Assembly: GCA_007922305.1 (NCBI GenBank)
Contig: ML677387.1
Location: forward strand, 860,790-924,789
Direction of reading: 5' to 3'
Origin: Dermatemys mawii
Taxonomy: Eukaryota; Chordata; Testudines; Dermatemydidae
DNA length: 64,000 bases
Shown: positions 21,159-30,430 of the stretch, piece after piece
Numbering within the stretch: position 1 is the stretch's first letter
How the letters are laid out: every line of letters begins with the position of its first letter
The notes under the pieces: generated by a model
What the model was told of the DNA's origin: nothing
What the model saw: only the letters and a program-made list of their open reading frames with translations
Databases searched by the model: none
Program-made: the position numbers and the translations under genes

Positions 21159-24100
21159 TATCCCTCCCCCCTGCTCAACACCAAGGGGTTGGGCAACTTG
21201 GGTCGACATACAGTGCACCCGGGATAAGCCATCTGTGTTGCCGTGGCGACTTCCAGCTCTGTGTTGTATGCGGAACTGAAAGGGTTGGAGGGATAAGAAC
21301 CATCTAGTCACTCTTGCATTTTTCTCCTTGTTCCGCTGCATCCACTGAAGAGGGGCATGGTCAGTCACGAGGGTAAACTGTCTACCTAGCAGGTAGTATC
21401 GCAGTGTTTCCATGGCCCACTTAACGGCAAGGCATTCCCTCTCGACCACAGCATACTTCTGTTCCCTTGGGAGAAGTTTTCTACTGAGATAGAGGATTGG
21501 ATGTTCTTCTTCCCCGACCACCTGGGACAGGACAGCCCCCAGTCCAACTTCAGATGCGTCTGTCTCCAAGATGAACTCCTTAGTGAAGTCTGGAGCTATA
21601 AGTACAGGGTCACTGCAAAGGGCTGTCCTTAGATCTGTAAATGCCCTCTCTGCTGTGTCTGTCCATCGCACCATCTCAGGTCCCCGAGCTTTTATGAGAT
21701 CAGTCAGGGCACTTGCCCTGGTGGCAAAATGGGGAATAAAGCGTCGATAGTACCCCACTACCCCCAAAAATGCCCGGACTTGTTTCTTGCGAACCGGTCG
21801 GGGCCAGTTTTGGATGGCCTCTAGTTTATTGAGTTGGGGTTTCACTACACCTCGTCCCACAATGTAGCCCAGATACTTCGCCTCCGTTAATCCTATGGCA
21901 CACTTTGCGGGGTTTGCGGTAAGGCCAGCACGCCTTAGGGTATCTAGGACAGCTTCAACCTTTTCCAGGTGCATTTCCCAGTCTGCGGTATGAATAACCA
22001 CATCATCCAGGTAGGCAGCTGCATAACTAGCATGGGGGCACAATAGCTTATCCATAAGGCGCTGAAAGGTAGCTGGGGCCCCATGTAGACCAAATGGAAG
22101 GACTGTATATTGAAACAGTCCATCTGGGGTGGAGAAAGCGGTCTTCTCCTTTGCGTCTTCAGCAAGGGGGATCTGCCAGTACCCTTTAGTTAAGTCTAGA
22201 GTGGTCAGGAAGCGGGCATTTCCCAGTCAGTCCACTAACTCGTCTATCCGGGGTATAGGATATGCATCGAACTGGGACACCTCATTCAGCCGACGGAAAT
22301 CATTGCAAAACCTTGTGGAGCCATCTGGTTTGGGTACTAGCACGATCCGGCTAGACCACTGACTGTGAGACTCTTCAATTACCCCCAAGTCCAACATTTT
22401 CTTTACCTCCGCTCGAATTTCTTCTCTTTTGGCCGCTGGCACCCGGTAAGGCCTCATCGTTACCTTGGCCCCGGGGTTTGTAATGATGTGGTGATATGTC
22501 TCAGTTGTTCGTCCTGGCCGAGATGAGAATACGTCTTGGTTCCGGTTGATCATCTCGACCACCTCCTCTCTTTGGGCTGGTGTTAAATCAGGAGACACCT
22601 TCACCTGCTCAGGGTTTTTGTGCTCCTGTAATGGGTCCTTTTGAGCAACTACACATGCTTCTTGGGTACGCCAGGGTTTTAGAAGGTTGATGTGGTACAC
22701 TTGTTCCTGTTTTCTACGTCCGGGTTGTCGTACCTTATAATTTACCTCTCCTATAGATTCAACTATTTCATAGGGCCCCTGCCACTGGGCCAAGAGTTTA
22801 CTCTCTGCTGTGGGTACTAACACCATTACTCGGTCTCCGGGTTGGAACTGCCGAACCTTTGCTTGACGGTTGTAGTGTGTTTGTTGGGCTTTCTGGGCCT
22901 TCTCCAGGTGCTCTCGCACTATAGGGGTGACTCGGGTTATACGATCTCTCATTTGTAATACATGCTCCACTATATTCTTCCCTGTATTAGGCTCCTCTTC
23001 CCAAATTTCCCTAGCTATATCTAGTATGCCCCGGGGGTGGCGACCATATAATAGCTCAAAGGGAGAGAATCCAGTGGAGGCTTGAGGAACTTCCCGGATG
23101 GCAAACATAAGGTAGGGCAACAGGGTATCCCAGTCTTTTCCATCCCTACTTACCACCTTTTTGATCATGGCCTTGAGGGTCCGGTTGAATCTCTCTACCA
23201 GGCCATCGGTCTGCGGGTGGTAAACTGAGGTTCGCAGAGTCTGGACATGGAGCAGAGAGCAGAGGTCCTTCATCAGCTTTGACATGAAAGGCGTTCCTTG
23301 ATCCGTTAGAATCTCTTTTGGTAGCCCAACTCGGGCAAAAATTTCCACCAATGCCTTTGCTATGGACTTGGAGGCTGTATTTCGTAGGGGAATGGCCTCT
23401 GGATACCTGGTTGCATAGTCCAAGACGACAAGCACATATTGGTGACCTCGAGTTGTCTTCTCTAGAGGCCCCACCAGGTCCATGGCCACCCGCTCAAAAG
23501 GGATCTCAATGATTGGTAGAGGTATCAACGGGGCCCTTAGATGTGGTCGAGGGCTGTGCAACTGACACTCGGGGCAGGAGGCGCAGTACCGCCGGACATC
23601 CTCATGTACTCCTGGCCAGAAGAATCTGCGCAAGATTCGCGCTTGGGTCTTTTCTACCCCCAAGTGTCCCCCAAAGAGGTGACTGTGGGCAAGACTTAGT
23701 ATTGCCCTCTGATGTTTTTGGGGTACCAGGAGCTGGTTTACTACCTCTTCCTGTATTTGAACCACCCTGTACAGGAGGTTCTTCTTGATCATGAAATAGG
23801 GCGCTGGCCCTCGGGCCTTACCCTCCACGGGCTCCCCATCTATCTCAGCCACCTCTCTTCTGACATTATCATATCTGGGATCTTCTGCCTGGTCTCGCCC
23901 GAAAGTCTCTCTTCCAGGACCTATCGACCCAAACTCTGAGGAACTGGTCTCTGCCTCCTCAGTCACTTCGGTGACATTAGGGTTGGGACTGGATTCTGCT
24001 TCCTCCTCCTCCTCTCTGGGGGTCTTTTTCTCAGTTCCCTGTGCCCTTCGGCCTACCAAGGCCATGTTCTGACCCTGAAGCAGAATCTGAGTGCCCAAAG

Positions 24101-24363
24101 CCTTTGCTGCCCTTCTTTCTTTCTTGGTTTTTCTGCCCTTCCCAGAGGCGGAGAACAATTCGGGAGATATTTCAGCAAAGAAAGGAGGGTGATTTTCTGT
24201 TAGGGATGACTCCTTAACTTCAGAGTCTTCTCGTCTGTCCTCTCCCTCTGGTGGGAGCAAATTTCCAAATCCTGGGAAATCCCTTCCAATGAGCACTGGG
24301 TATGGGAGTTTTGGGACCACTCCTGCTTTTACCCCAGTGATGGTTCCCTGGATGCTTGGTCAT
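21069..24363 (-). pseudogene. pol: gypsy Pol: integrase, then reverse transcriptase and RNase H (one premature stop)
   Basis: The frame runs from just after a TGA near 24364 to a TAG at 21069, interrupted once by TGA at 22227-22229. Residues are counted from 24320. Integrase: zinc-binding H214, H219, C246, C249, then catalytic D281, D340 and E376 (spacing D-35-E). GPY/F-like WQGPYEIV lies at 513-520, followed by QVYHINLLKPW. Reverse transcriptase begins near 575 (TMRPYRVPAAKREEI, VLVPKPDGSTRFCNDFRRLN), passes through the stop in the same frame, and has the YLDD box at 22013-22002. RNase H follows: ETDASEVGLGAVLS, then VERECLAVKWA, VTDHAPLQWM and HGNTDGLSR. Order INT-RT-RH. The last 30 codons run into the 3' LTR. 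Family role: reverse transcription and chromosomal integration. Confidence 0.92.
21159..21176 (-). promoter_or_regulatory. Polypurine tract of the gypsy element
   Basis: On the minus strand GAGCAGGGGGGAGGGATA sits immediately upstream of the 3' LTR, where plus-strand DNA synthesis is primed in this family. It also lies inside the pol reading frame, coding for EQGGGI. Confidence 0.8.
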
Positions 24364-25176
24364 CTGGCCTTCCTGGGTCAGGCCCAGATACTTCTTTTGG
24401 GAGAGGGCTTCTCTGGGTAGTTGGGACAGCTCTCGGGTCGCAATCCACCTCTCTACCAATGTGATCACCCCGTCATAGGTGGCAGGGTCATTCTGGCCCA
24501 CCCATGCACGAAGATATGGAGGCAATCCCCTCACATAGTGGTCTATGACCAAAGTTTCCAACATTTCCTCTGAGCTGCAGACCTCGGGTCGTAACCACTT
24601 CCGTGCGAGGTGGATAAGGTCGAATAATTGGGACCTCGGAGGCTTACCCTCCTTGTACTTCCACTCCTGGTATCTCTGTGCCTGTACTGCTGTTGTTACC
24701 CCTAATCGTGCCAGGATCTCTGCTTTCAGCTGAGGGTAGTCCATGGCAGCTTCAGCGGGCATGTCCTGATAAGCTTTTTGTGCTTCTCCGCATAAGAAGG
24801 GAGCGAGGATGCTAGCCCACTGATCCTGGGGCCAAGCCTCTCGCAAGGCAGCCCTTTCAAAGGAGAGGAGGTAAGCCTCTATGTCGTCATTAGCTGTCAT
24901 CTTTGGCAGACAACCAGCAGCCCTCCATACTCGCGACCCCTCAGATCCTTGGTTTTTGGTGGTGAGGACTTTCAGTTGTTCTACCACGTCCCGCAAGAGG
25001 GCTCGATCCTGAGAGGCCTGCTCCATCAATAATTGGTTAGTCTCTTGTTGTACCCGCAGGGACTCCTGTTGTGCCATAGCCTGGGCTCGGGTGGCCTCCT
25101 GCTGGGCTGCAGTGGCTTGCAACAGTGCTTTTATTACGTCCTCCATTGTGGTGAGAACACCCCAATCCTGGTGCAC
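24220..25176 (-). CDS. gag: gypsy Gag with SCAN-like capsid region (C-terminus frameshifted)
   Basis: Forms the particle and packages RNA in this family. The first ATG is at 25176, but the second, at 25146 ([10 protein letters not shown]), looks more like a true start. Residues 12-72 are Gln/Glu/Ala-rich and probably coiled-coil. About residues 100-235 form a capsid region: [29 protein letters not shown], then [41 protein letters not shown] and [10 protein letters not shown]. These follow the pattern of the vertebrate SCAN domain (WLRPE, LVLEQFL, LP, AWV). SCAN is thought to descend from capsids of Gmr1-like elements. After about residue 265 the frame leaves the expected path. No CCHC zinc knuckle is seen, and the last 45 or so codons are an out-of-frame reading of the pol region. 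Different frame from pol. Confidence 0.82.
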   Translation of the reverse strand: MHQDWGVLTTMEDVIKALLQATAAQQEATRAQAMAQQESLRVQQETNQLLMEQASQDRALLRDVVEQLKVLTTKNQGSEGSRVWRAAGCLPKMTANDDIEAYLLSFERAALREAWPQDQWASILAPFLCGEAQKAYQDMPAEAAMDYPQLKAEILARLGVTTAVQAQRYQEWKYKEGKPPRSQLFDLIHLARKWLRPEVCSSEEMLETLVIDHYVRGLPPYLRAWVGQNDPATYDGVITLVERWIATRELSQLPREALSQKKYLGLTQEGQMTKHPGNHHWGKSRSGPKTPIPSAHWKGFPRIWKFAPTRGRGQTRRL

Positions 25177-25246
25177 TTTTTTTTTTGTTTGTTTGTTTTT
25201 AAACCTCTCCCTTTCTTCTGCCGCGCAGTGAACAGTAAGTCAGAAA

Positions 25247-25264
25247 ATCCCACCCCTGACACCA
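25247..25264 (-). promoter_or_regulatory. Primer binding site, tRNA-Leu type
   Basis: On the minus strand TGGTGTCAGGGGTGGGAT lies two bases downstream of the 5' LTR. It is complementary to the 3' end of vertebrate tRNA-Leu with CCA, as I know that sequence, at 17 of 18 positions. It would prime minus-strand DNA synthesis. Confidence 0.78.
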
Positions 25265-25266
25265 GT

Positions 25267-25928
25267 TGTGACAAAGCTCCAAGTCTGTACTTGTGGGTCC
25301 TGCGCTTCCTGGCAGATTTAGGGGCCTCAGATACTCATCTAGGCCCCAGAGTGACCTCCCTTTCTCAGTATAATTGGCACGAGTCACCACCTAGTGAGTT
25401 GCCTTCATCACAGGCCAGTATGGAAGATGGAAAAAAGTGGGGAGCCCGGGCCCGCCCTCTACTCCGGACTCCAGCCCAGGGACCCTAATAGTATCAGCTA
25501 AGATGGCTGACCTTTTAGGCACAAAACACAATACAATTCCCTGGGCTACTTCCCCACAGCAGTCCCCGCTTCTTCAAACTCCACTTCACCCTTACCTCAG
25601 GGCCTCCTTCCTTCAGTATGATATGTTGTCCAACACTCAGTCTCACCAACAGCATAACTTCCTTCCACAGCTCCTGACGCCCACAGCCCACCTGACTAAC
25701 TGGGAGGTTTTTATCTGGTTTCAGCCAGTCCCTGATTGGCTCCAGGTGTCCCAATTAGGCTAGCTGTTTCTACTCCTTTCTAGAAGGTTCTTAATTGGCC
25801 CCAGGTGTCTTGATTGGCCTGGAGTAGCCTTTGTTTGGCTATCCAGGGAACAGGGACCTGCACATCCTGAGACTAATATACCTGCCTTCCAGCACTCTCC
25901 TATATCCTTCTGGTCTGACTCCGTCACA
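25267..25928 (-). repeat. 5' LTR of the gypsy element
   Basis: 662 bp, starting TGTGACGGAGTCAG and ending GGAGCTTTGTCACA in element orientation, with terminal TG...CA. It pairs with 20499-21158. Confidence 0.94.
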
Positions 25929-25932
25929 ATAC

Positions 25933-26234
25933 AGACTGAAGTCAATAGAACTCTGCTGGTTTACACCAGGTGACGATTTGCCCCATAGTAATTAGAGATG
26001 GAAAAGATATTTTATAACTTACCTCAACACCTGGTATCCAACACAGGTGTGTGCAATAGCTTGTCTTTTCCCCATTCCAGTCTGGGGCACCTGTAACTTC
26101 CCTTGAGTGATTACCTGGCATGCCCCAGCCTCATAGACCTCATTTTTGTATACACCTGCCTAGTTATTTCTACCTGGTGTCTGAGCAGTAAGGTCATGTT
26201 TTCAGAAATTCATCTTAAATTTCCTTTACACCGG
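25933..26234. other. Unassigned sequence
   Basis: Right flank of the gypsy insertion. No gene or confident repeat. Confidence 0.35.
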
Positions 26235-26500
26235 TATCAGTTAGCCAGTTTTTAATCCATTTCATGTGTAGCGTGTTGATTTTGTATCATTCTAGTTTTT
26301 TAATCAAAAAGTCATGAAGTACCAAGTCAAAAGCTTTACAGAAGTCTGAGTATTATGTCAACGCTATTACCTTTATCAACCTTATTTGTAGTCACATCAA
26401 AAAAAGATAGCAAGTTAGTCTGAGATTAAATTGCAGCTCTTGTTCCTTGATGATGAAATCCTTCAAAAGTTTACAGGCGGTATCGCCTCACTTTTTAGCT
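26235..26500 (-). mobile_element. CR1 LINE internal fragment
   Basis: On the plus strand, AACCAGTTTTTAATCCA-like sequence near 26250, then CAAAAAGTCATGAAGTACC, TCAAAAGCTTTACAGAAGTC and ACATCAAAAAAAGATAGC, is the reverse complement of a CR1-type reverse transcriptase region. No frame survives. Confidence 0.7.
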
Positions 26501-27448
26501 AAATTATCCTTCTTTAGCTCTCTTAATCTGTTGTCTTTTTAGCTCCTTTGTTGCTCTGCTCTGCTCTTAAGTTCCTGCAGTTTGTTGACATCTTTCCGGT
26601 ATTGAGTTAACCTGAATTGTATTCCAGGTTCAGTCTCAGCAGTTTCTCAGGATAGAGAGAGTCCATCACCTGCTTTCCACAGTCCCGCACTCTGAGAGAC
26701 CCTACAATAACACACAAGTATGGGTAGCAATGGAGAAAAAAGCTGCAAAGAAATAATTAAATTTCCATTTCAAATCCCCAAGTGATTAACGATAACAAAG
26801 ATCTTAACAGGTCTTTTTTTCCTTTTTGTTTTGTTTTTAAATTGTGGAACGCATCATGTACTGCTCAAGTAAAGCTCCCATATAAATGGGTGGGGGGCTG
26901 ATCAAGCTTTGCTGGTGTGTGCACATAAATCCTCTATCTACTGCGCAGCCCCAGCTGGGGTGCAGCCTCCAACCACATGCAGCCTGGGAGTCTTCAGAAA
27001 AGAAATTCCTGAACGTTTGTAGGGTCCTTTATTCCCCTTGACCTGCACAGGCAAGAATGGAAAACATCATCCCCCAGCAGGCAGCAAAAATCTGAGAGTG
27101 AGATTCTTGGGAACTTAATATCCCCAGAGAGCAACTTTCCAAAGCAAACACTTCCACTGAAATGCTGATGACACCAGTGAAAGGAATTCACTGCACATCC
27201 AGCTGTGCATAGGGATCTATGTGATCCAAGCAATCCGCAAGGCCTGTGGGCCACTTTGTAATGTGGAATTCCCTGTGGGCCTGGGAGGTGATGTTCTTTG
27301 AAGACGGTGGGAGACTGTGTTATGAATGGGGAAATCACAGATAAATAAGGAATAAAAGTTGGAAATATTAAACTGATGGCCCCCAGGTGTTCGCTCCTTT
27401 TCTTCACTAGCCTCTGCCTTTCCAAAGCAGCTTTGATCTCCAGTCACT
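26501..27448. other. Unassigned sequence
   Basis: No supportable gene. The minus-strand frames 26994-27425 and 27217-27738 overlap in different frames. The second runs through the MITE at 27449-27685, which argues against both being genes. Confidence 0.35.
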
Positions 27449-27685
27449 TTGGGCATGTCTACACTTACAGCAACACTTTGTGAAGAAGGGAGAACTTCTC
27501 CTGTCAGCGTAGAGACTCCACCTTTCCGAGAGGCATAGCTATGTCGACGGAGACGCCTTCCAGTTAACATAGCGCTGTCTACACCAGGAGTTTGGTCGGT
27601 ATAACTGCATCCCTCTGGTGTGAATTTTCCACAGCCCTGAGCAACATAATTATACCAACATAAGTTTGTAGTGTAGACTGAGCCT
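27449..27685. mobile_element. Harbinger-type MITE
   Basis: Starts TTGGGCATGTCTACACTTAC and ends, reverse-complemented, TTAGGCTCAGTCTACACTAC, giving inverted repeats of the GGNNATGTCTACACT family. About 237 bp and non-coding. The flanking TTT and TAA are compatible with a worn TWA duplication. Shares end patterns with the elements at 3447, 5976 and 29752. Confidence 0.65.
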
Positions 27686-28184
27686 AAGTGTGTACTTATT
27701 GGGCTGCAGGGAAAAGGGACAAGCACCTCTCCCTCCATCAGATAGCTTATGTGCTCTGGACCATGGCAGCTACTAAAGGCATGTATGCCTCACCTGTCTC
27801 CAGGGAGTCTGGCCTGGCAGAATAATCTGCACCCATACGGAATAACTTCTGTGTCCTGTTCCTATTCTAACTGTTCCTACCTTTTCAGTGTCATCCCCAG
27901 TGATGTCATCCGAGTTCTAGCCCCAGCATGGTAAGAAACAGGATCGTTTCGGCTGGATAGCAGGACCAAGTTGCTGGCAGTGAGATCTGCTGGCTTGTGG
28001 CATCGTCGTCCGGAGAAGAGAGGGAGGTACCATCACTTGTGATTTTAAAACCAGGGAATGTGTGGTAGGGAGCAATTCTGTCTCAGGGAAAGGACTGGAG
28101 AGCACTTAGCCAGGAGTATCCCTCTCTAATGCCTGTTGTTCTGTGCAATTCACAAAACATCCCTGCACAGTGTGTCAGTTACAA
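27686..28184. other. Unassigned sequence
   Basis: No gene or confident repeat. Confidence 0.35.
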
Positions 28185-28251
28185 TGTGCGCATGCGCGCG
28201 CGCGCACACACGCACACGCACACACGCACACGCACACGCACACACACACAG
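28185..28251. repeat. Alternating CG/CA microsatellite, Z-DNA-prone
   Basis: About 66 bases of nearly uninterrupted alternating purine and pyrimidine: TGCGCATGCGCGCGCGCGCA, then repeated CACACG and CA units. Such tracts favour left-handed Z-DNA. The minus-strand Cys/Ala/Val/Arg-rich frame across it is an artefact. Confidence 0.93.
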
Positions 28252-29748
28252 ACATGGCAGACTAGGAGGAAGCACTTGCTGGAGCAATAGGAGCCTCACT
28301 GAAACCTGACAACTCCAAATCAATGTCCACCACTTCCCTATGGCACTGGACCCCTCTATCACTGTGCACCGTGCTGAGGCGGAGGCTTGTGTAGGTTGCT
28401 CGTGTTGTGGCACAGCTGGGTGGATTATGCCTCTCTCCCGACCTCAGGCAGCCAAGACGCTCACATGCAGTCTGAGGTTCACAACGGCCCAAGGTTGAGA
28501 GCACGGCACAATTCACCCAGCAGCATCACAGCACCATGCTACATGCATAAGCAGCTGCCACATGGTGTTCCGGGCTCTCCTGCTGCTCTGGCACCATAGC
28601 CGGCAGGGGAGACCAGCCAATGAGCCAGGCCCATGCCGGGGTCGGGAAGGAGAGCTCCAGGCAACATCGTTTACATTTCTCCAACAGTGAGAGCAGGACA
28701 GTGCCAGCTCCGCTGTCACATTCCTGAGATAACTCCACATGTCCAGAACCGCTTCACTGCTCTAAACAATGCCTGAGAGGAATTCATCTCGCTTGCGTAG
28801 GGACACTGTCCATGTTCTGTGGGGAAACCGGACTGGAGGTTAACAGCACCGACACCACAGCTCCCAAATCCAGACCTAGGGACTTTGTGTAAAAATCTCC
28901 GATTCCATGACCTGACGCAGAAATTAAATAAACGAACACAATAAAATGCTGCTATCAGTGGAGAATACAGAGGATGATCTGAGGTTAATGAGTTACATGA
29001 GATTTTTGGGAAGATATAGTGCGGAAAGCTAGCCCACCCCAACAGCACAGAGATCCACTTCAAAAGCATTCGCTAGAGTCACTTTTATTTAGGAAAAACC
29101 AGTGGGGAAAGCAGAGGGTTCCTGATTAACATCTAATCCAAACAGAGTCTGTCCTTCGGCAAATCTCTCTCTTCCTGTCTGCACTGGGGAAGAACAACCA
29201 TCTTTGGTTGTGCGAGATATTTTCTCTGATAGGAACATGCCCGTCACAAAAACAATCTTTGCAAGAGTCTGACTTTGCGGGGAGACAGCGAGCTGCTCTG
29301 CAGCCAGCAGAGAGAACAGGGGTAGAAAAGGGTAGAACAGGAGGCAGTCACGGGATGCTGCAGTGGGCCTTGAGTCTTTAACTCTTGTCTATTTCTCCTC
29401 CTCTGAGCCACACCCCCAGAACGCCACCATCATTATCATAACCAAGGCCAATCCCAAAGCTCAGGCACCACCCAGATCAATCTCTTGCCAGGTCTTTACG
29501 ACCACCTGGCTGAGTGTTCAGTCTTTGTCGGTCACTGGTTTCTGATGCCCATGTGACAGGGTATTCCCTGGCAAACACGGTGTGCAGTTCATCATCTTCT
29601 ATACTATCCTACTATACCTGTACCCAGAAAGTGCCTGGATCTGAACCAGTGCTAATGGAGGCAGTTTCTGGGTTCAGCTATGAATATCCTCATTGCCGGC
29701 CTTGTCCTATCACTTAATATGGAGCACTGGACGAAGACAGCAAGAATC
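28252..29748. other. Unassigned intergenic sequence
   Basis: About 1.5 kb with several overlapping open frames of 60-117 codons (for example minus 28716-29069), none with a recognisable domain, conserved motif or splice context. Confidence 0.35.
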
Positions 29749-29751
29749 TAA

Positions 29752-30427
29752 GGGTATGGTTACACTTACAAGATTATAGCACTATTGGTTATAGCGGTCC
29801 CCTTATACAGTAATATGTATAGCGCTATTGTATGTCCACACTCAGACGCACCAGCGGTATGGCATGGCCACATTTGGGGCACTTAATGCGGCATTAAGAG
29901 CAGTACATTAGGGCAGGTATCCCAGCATTCAGCTGGGTGCAACATGCTTTTTAAACGAGGAGGGTGAGGGGGGATGTGTTGTATGTATGTGGAGGGAGAG
30001 AGCCAGTAATTTTTCCATCCTTCTGAGAGCCTGTCAGCGAGCCTCCGTTCACAGAGGGCTTTGTTTTCACACAGGCTCCCTCCTTAAACATTTGCATTGC
30101 TTATCTGCCGAGTTAAGAGAGAAACTCTAAAGAGGTACTTCCGCATTCCTCCAGCCGAGTTCAAAACAAAGGGAAGAGACATCAATTGCCTTAAATGGCT
30201 CTAGGCATCTCAAGAGATCACTTGTAGCGCAGTGGGTGTCCACATTCTCGCCGTAGCGCTAAAGCAGGAGCGCTACAGCCCTTATTCCCCATGCGGAGGT
30301 GGATTACCAGGAGCGCTATAACTCCGCAGTTATAGCGCTCTACGTGCCTTGCCAGTGTGGACGGGGAGGAGGTTATAGTGCTCGTGGGGGCTTTATAGCG
30401 CTATAAAGTGCCAGTGTAACCAAGCCC
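29752..30427. mobile_element. Long Harbinger-type MITE (676 bp) with TAA target duplication
   Basis: TAA at 29749-29751 and 30428-30430 flank inverted ends GGGTATGGTTACACTTACA and, reverse-complemented, GGGCTTGGTTACACTGGCA (15 of 19 match). The subterminal regions are full of AGCGCTATA motifs. 30311-30340 is a perfect inverted repeat with 13-bp arms and a 4-base loop. No coding capacity. The ends resemble those of the Harbinger transposon at 15490-17604. Confidence 0.82.
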
Positions 30428-30430
30428 TAA

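Larger units (their letters stand above)
20499..25928 (-). mobile_element. Gmr1-like Ty3/gypsy LTR retrotransposon
   Basis: A 5.43-kb element, coding on the minus strand, with two LTRs (660 and 662 bp), a tRNA-Leu-type primer binding site, gag, pol and a polypurine tract. ATAC flanks both outer ends (20495-20498 and 25929-25932), a likely 4-bp target duplication. In pol the integrase precedes reverse transcriptase and RNase H. That order is usual for Ty1/copia, but among gypsy elements it is known from the Gmr1-like group of deuterostomes. By eye the LTRs differ at about 20 positions (roughly 3%), so the insertion is fairly recent. It is defective: one in-frame TGA in pol, and a gag-pol junction lacking the zinc knuckle and protease motifs. 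Confidence 0.9.

Noticed and set aside
25033..25488. Plus-strand 151-codon frame and similar frames across the gypsy element (20626-20994, 23513-23788, 25437-25763)
   Set aside because: They lie opposite gag/pol or inside the LTRs, are repeated in both LTRs, and have no recognisable domains.
27217..27738. Minus-strand 173-codon frame
   Set aside because: It runs straight through a Harbinger MITE and overlaps another frame (26994-27425). No motif or splice context.
28185..28251. CRISPR-like or coding Cys/Ala/Arg repeat
   Set aside because: It is a simple dinucleotide microsatellite with no spacers.
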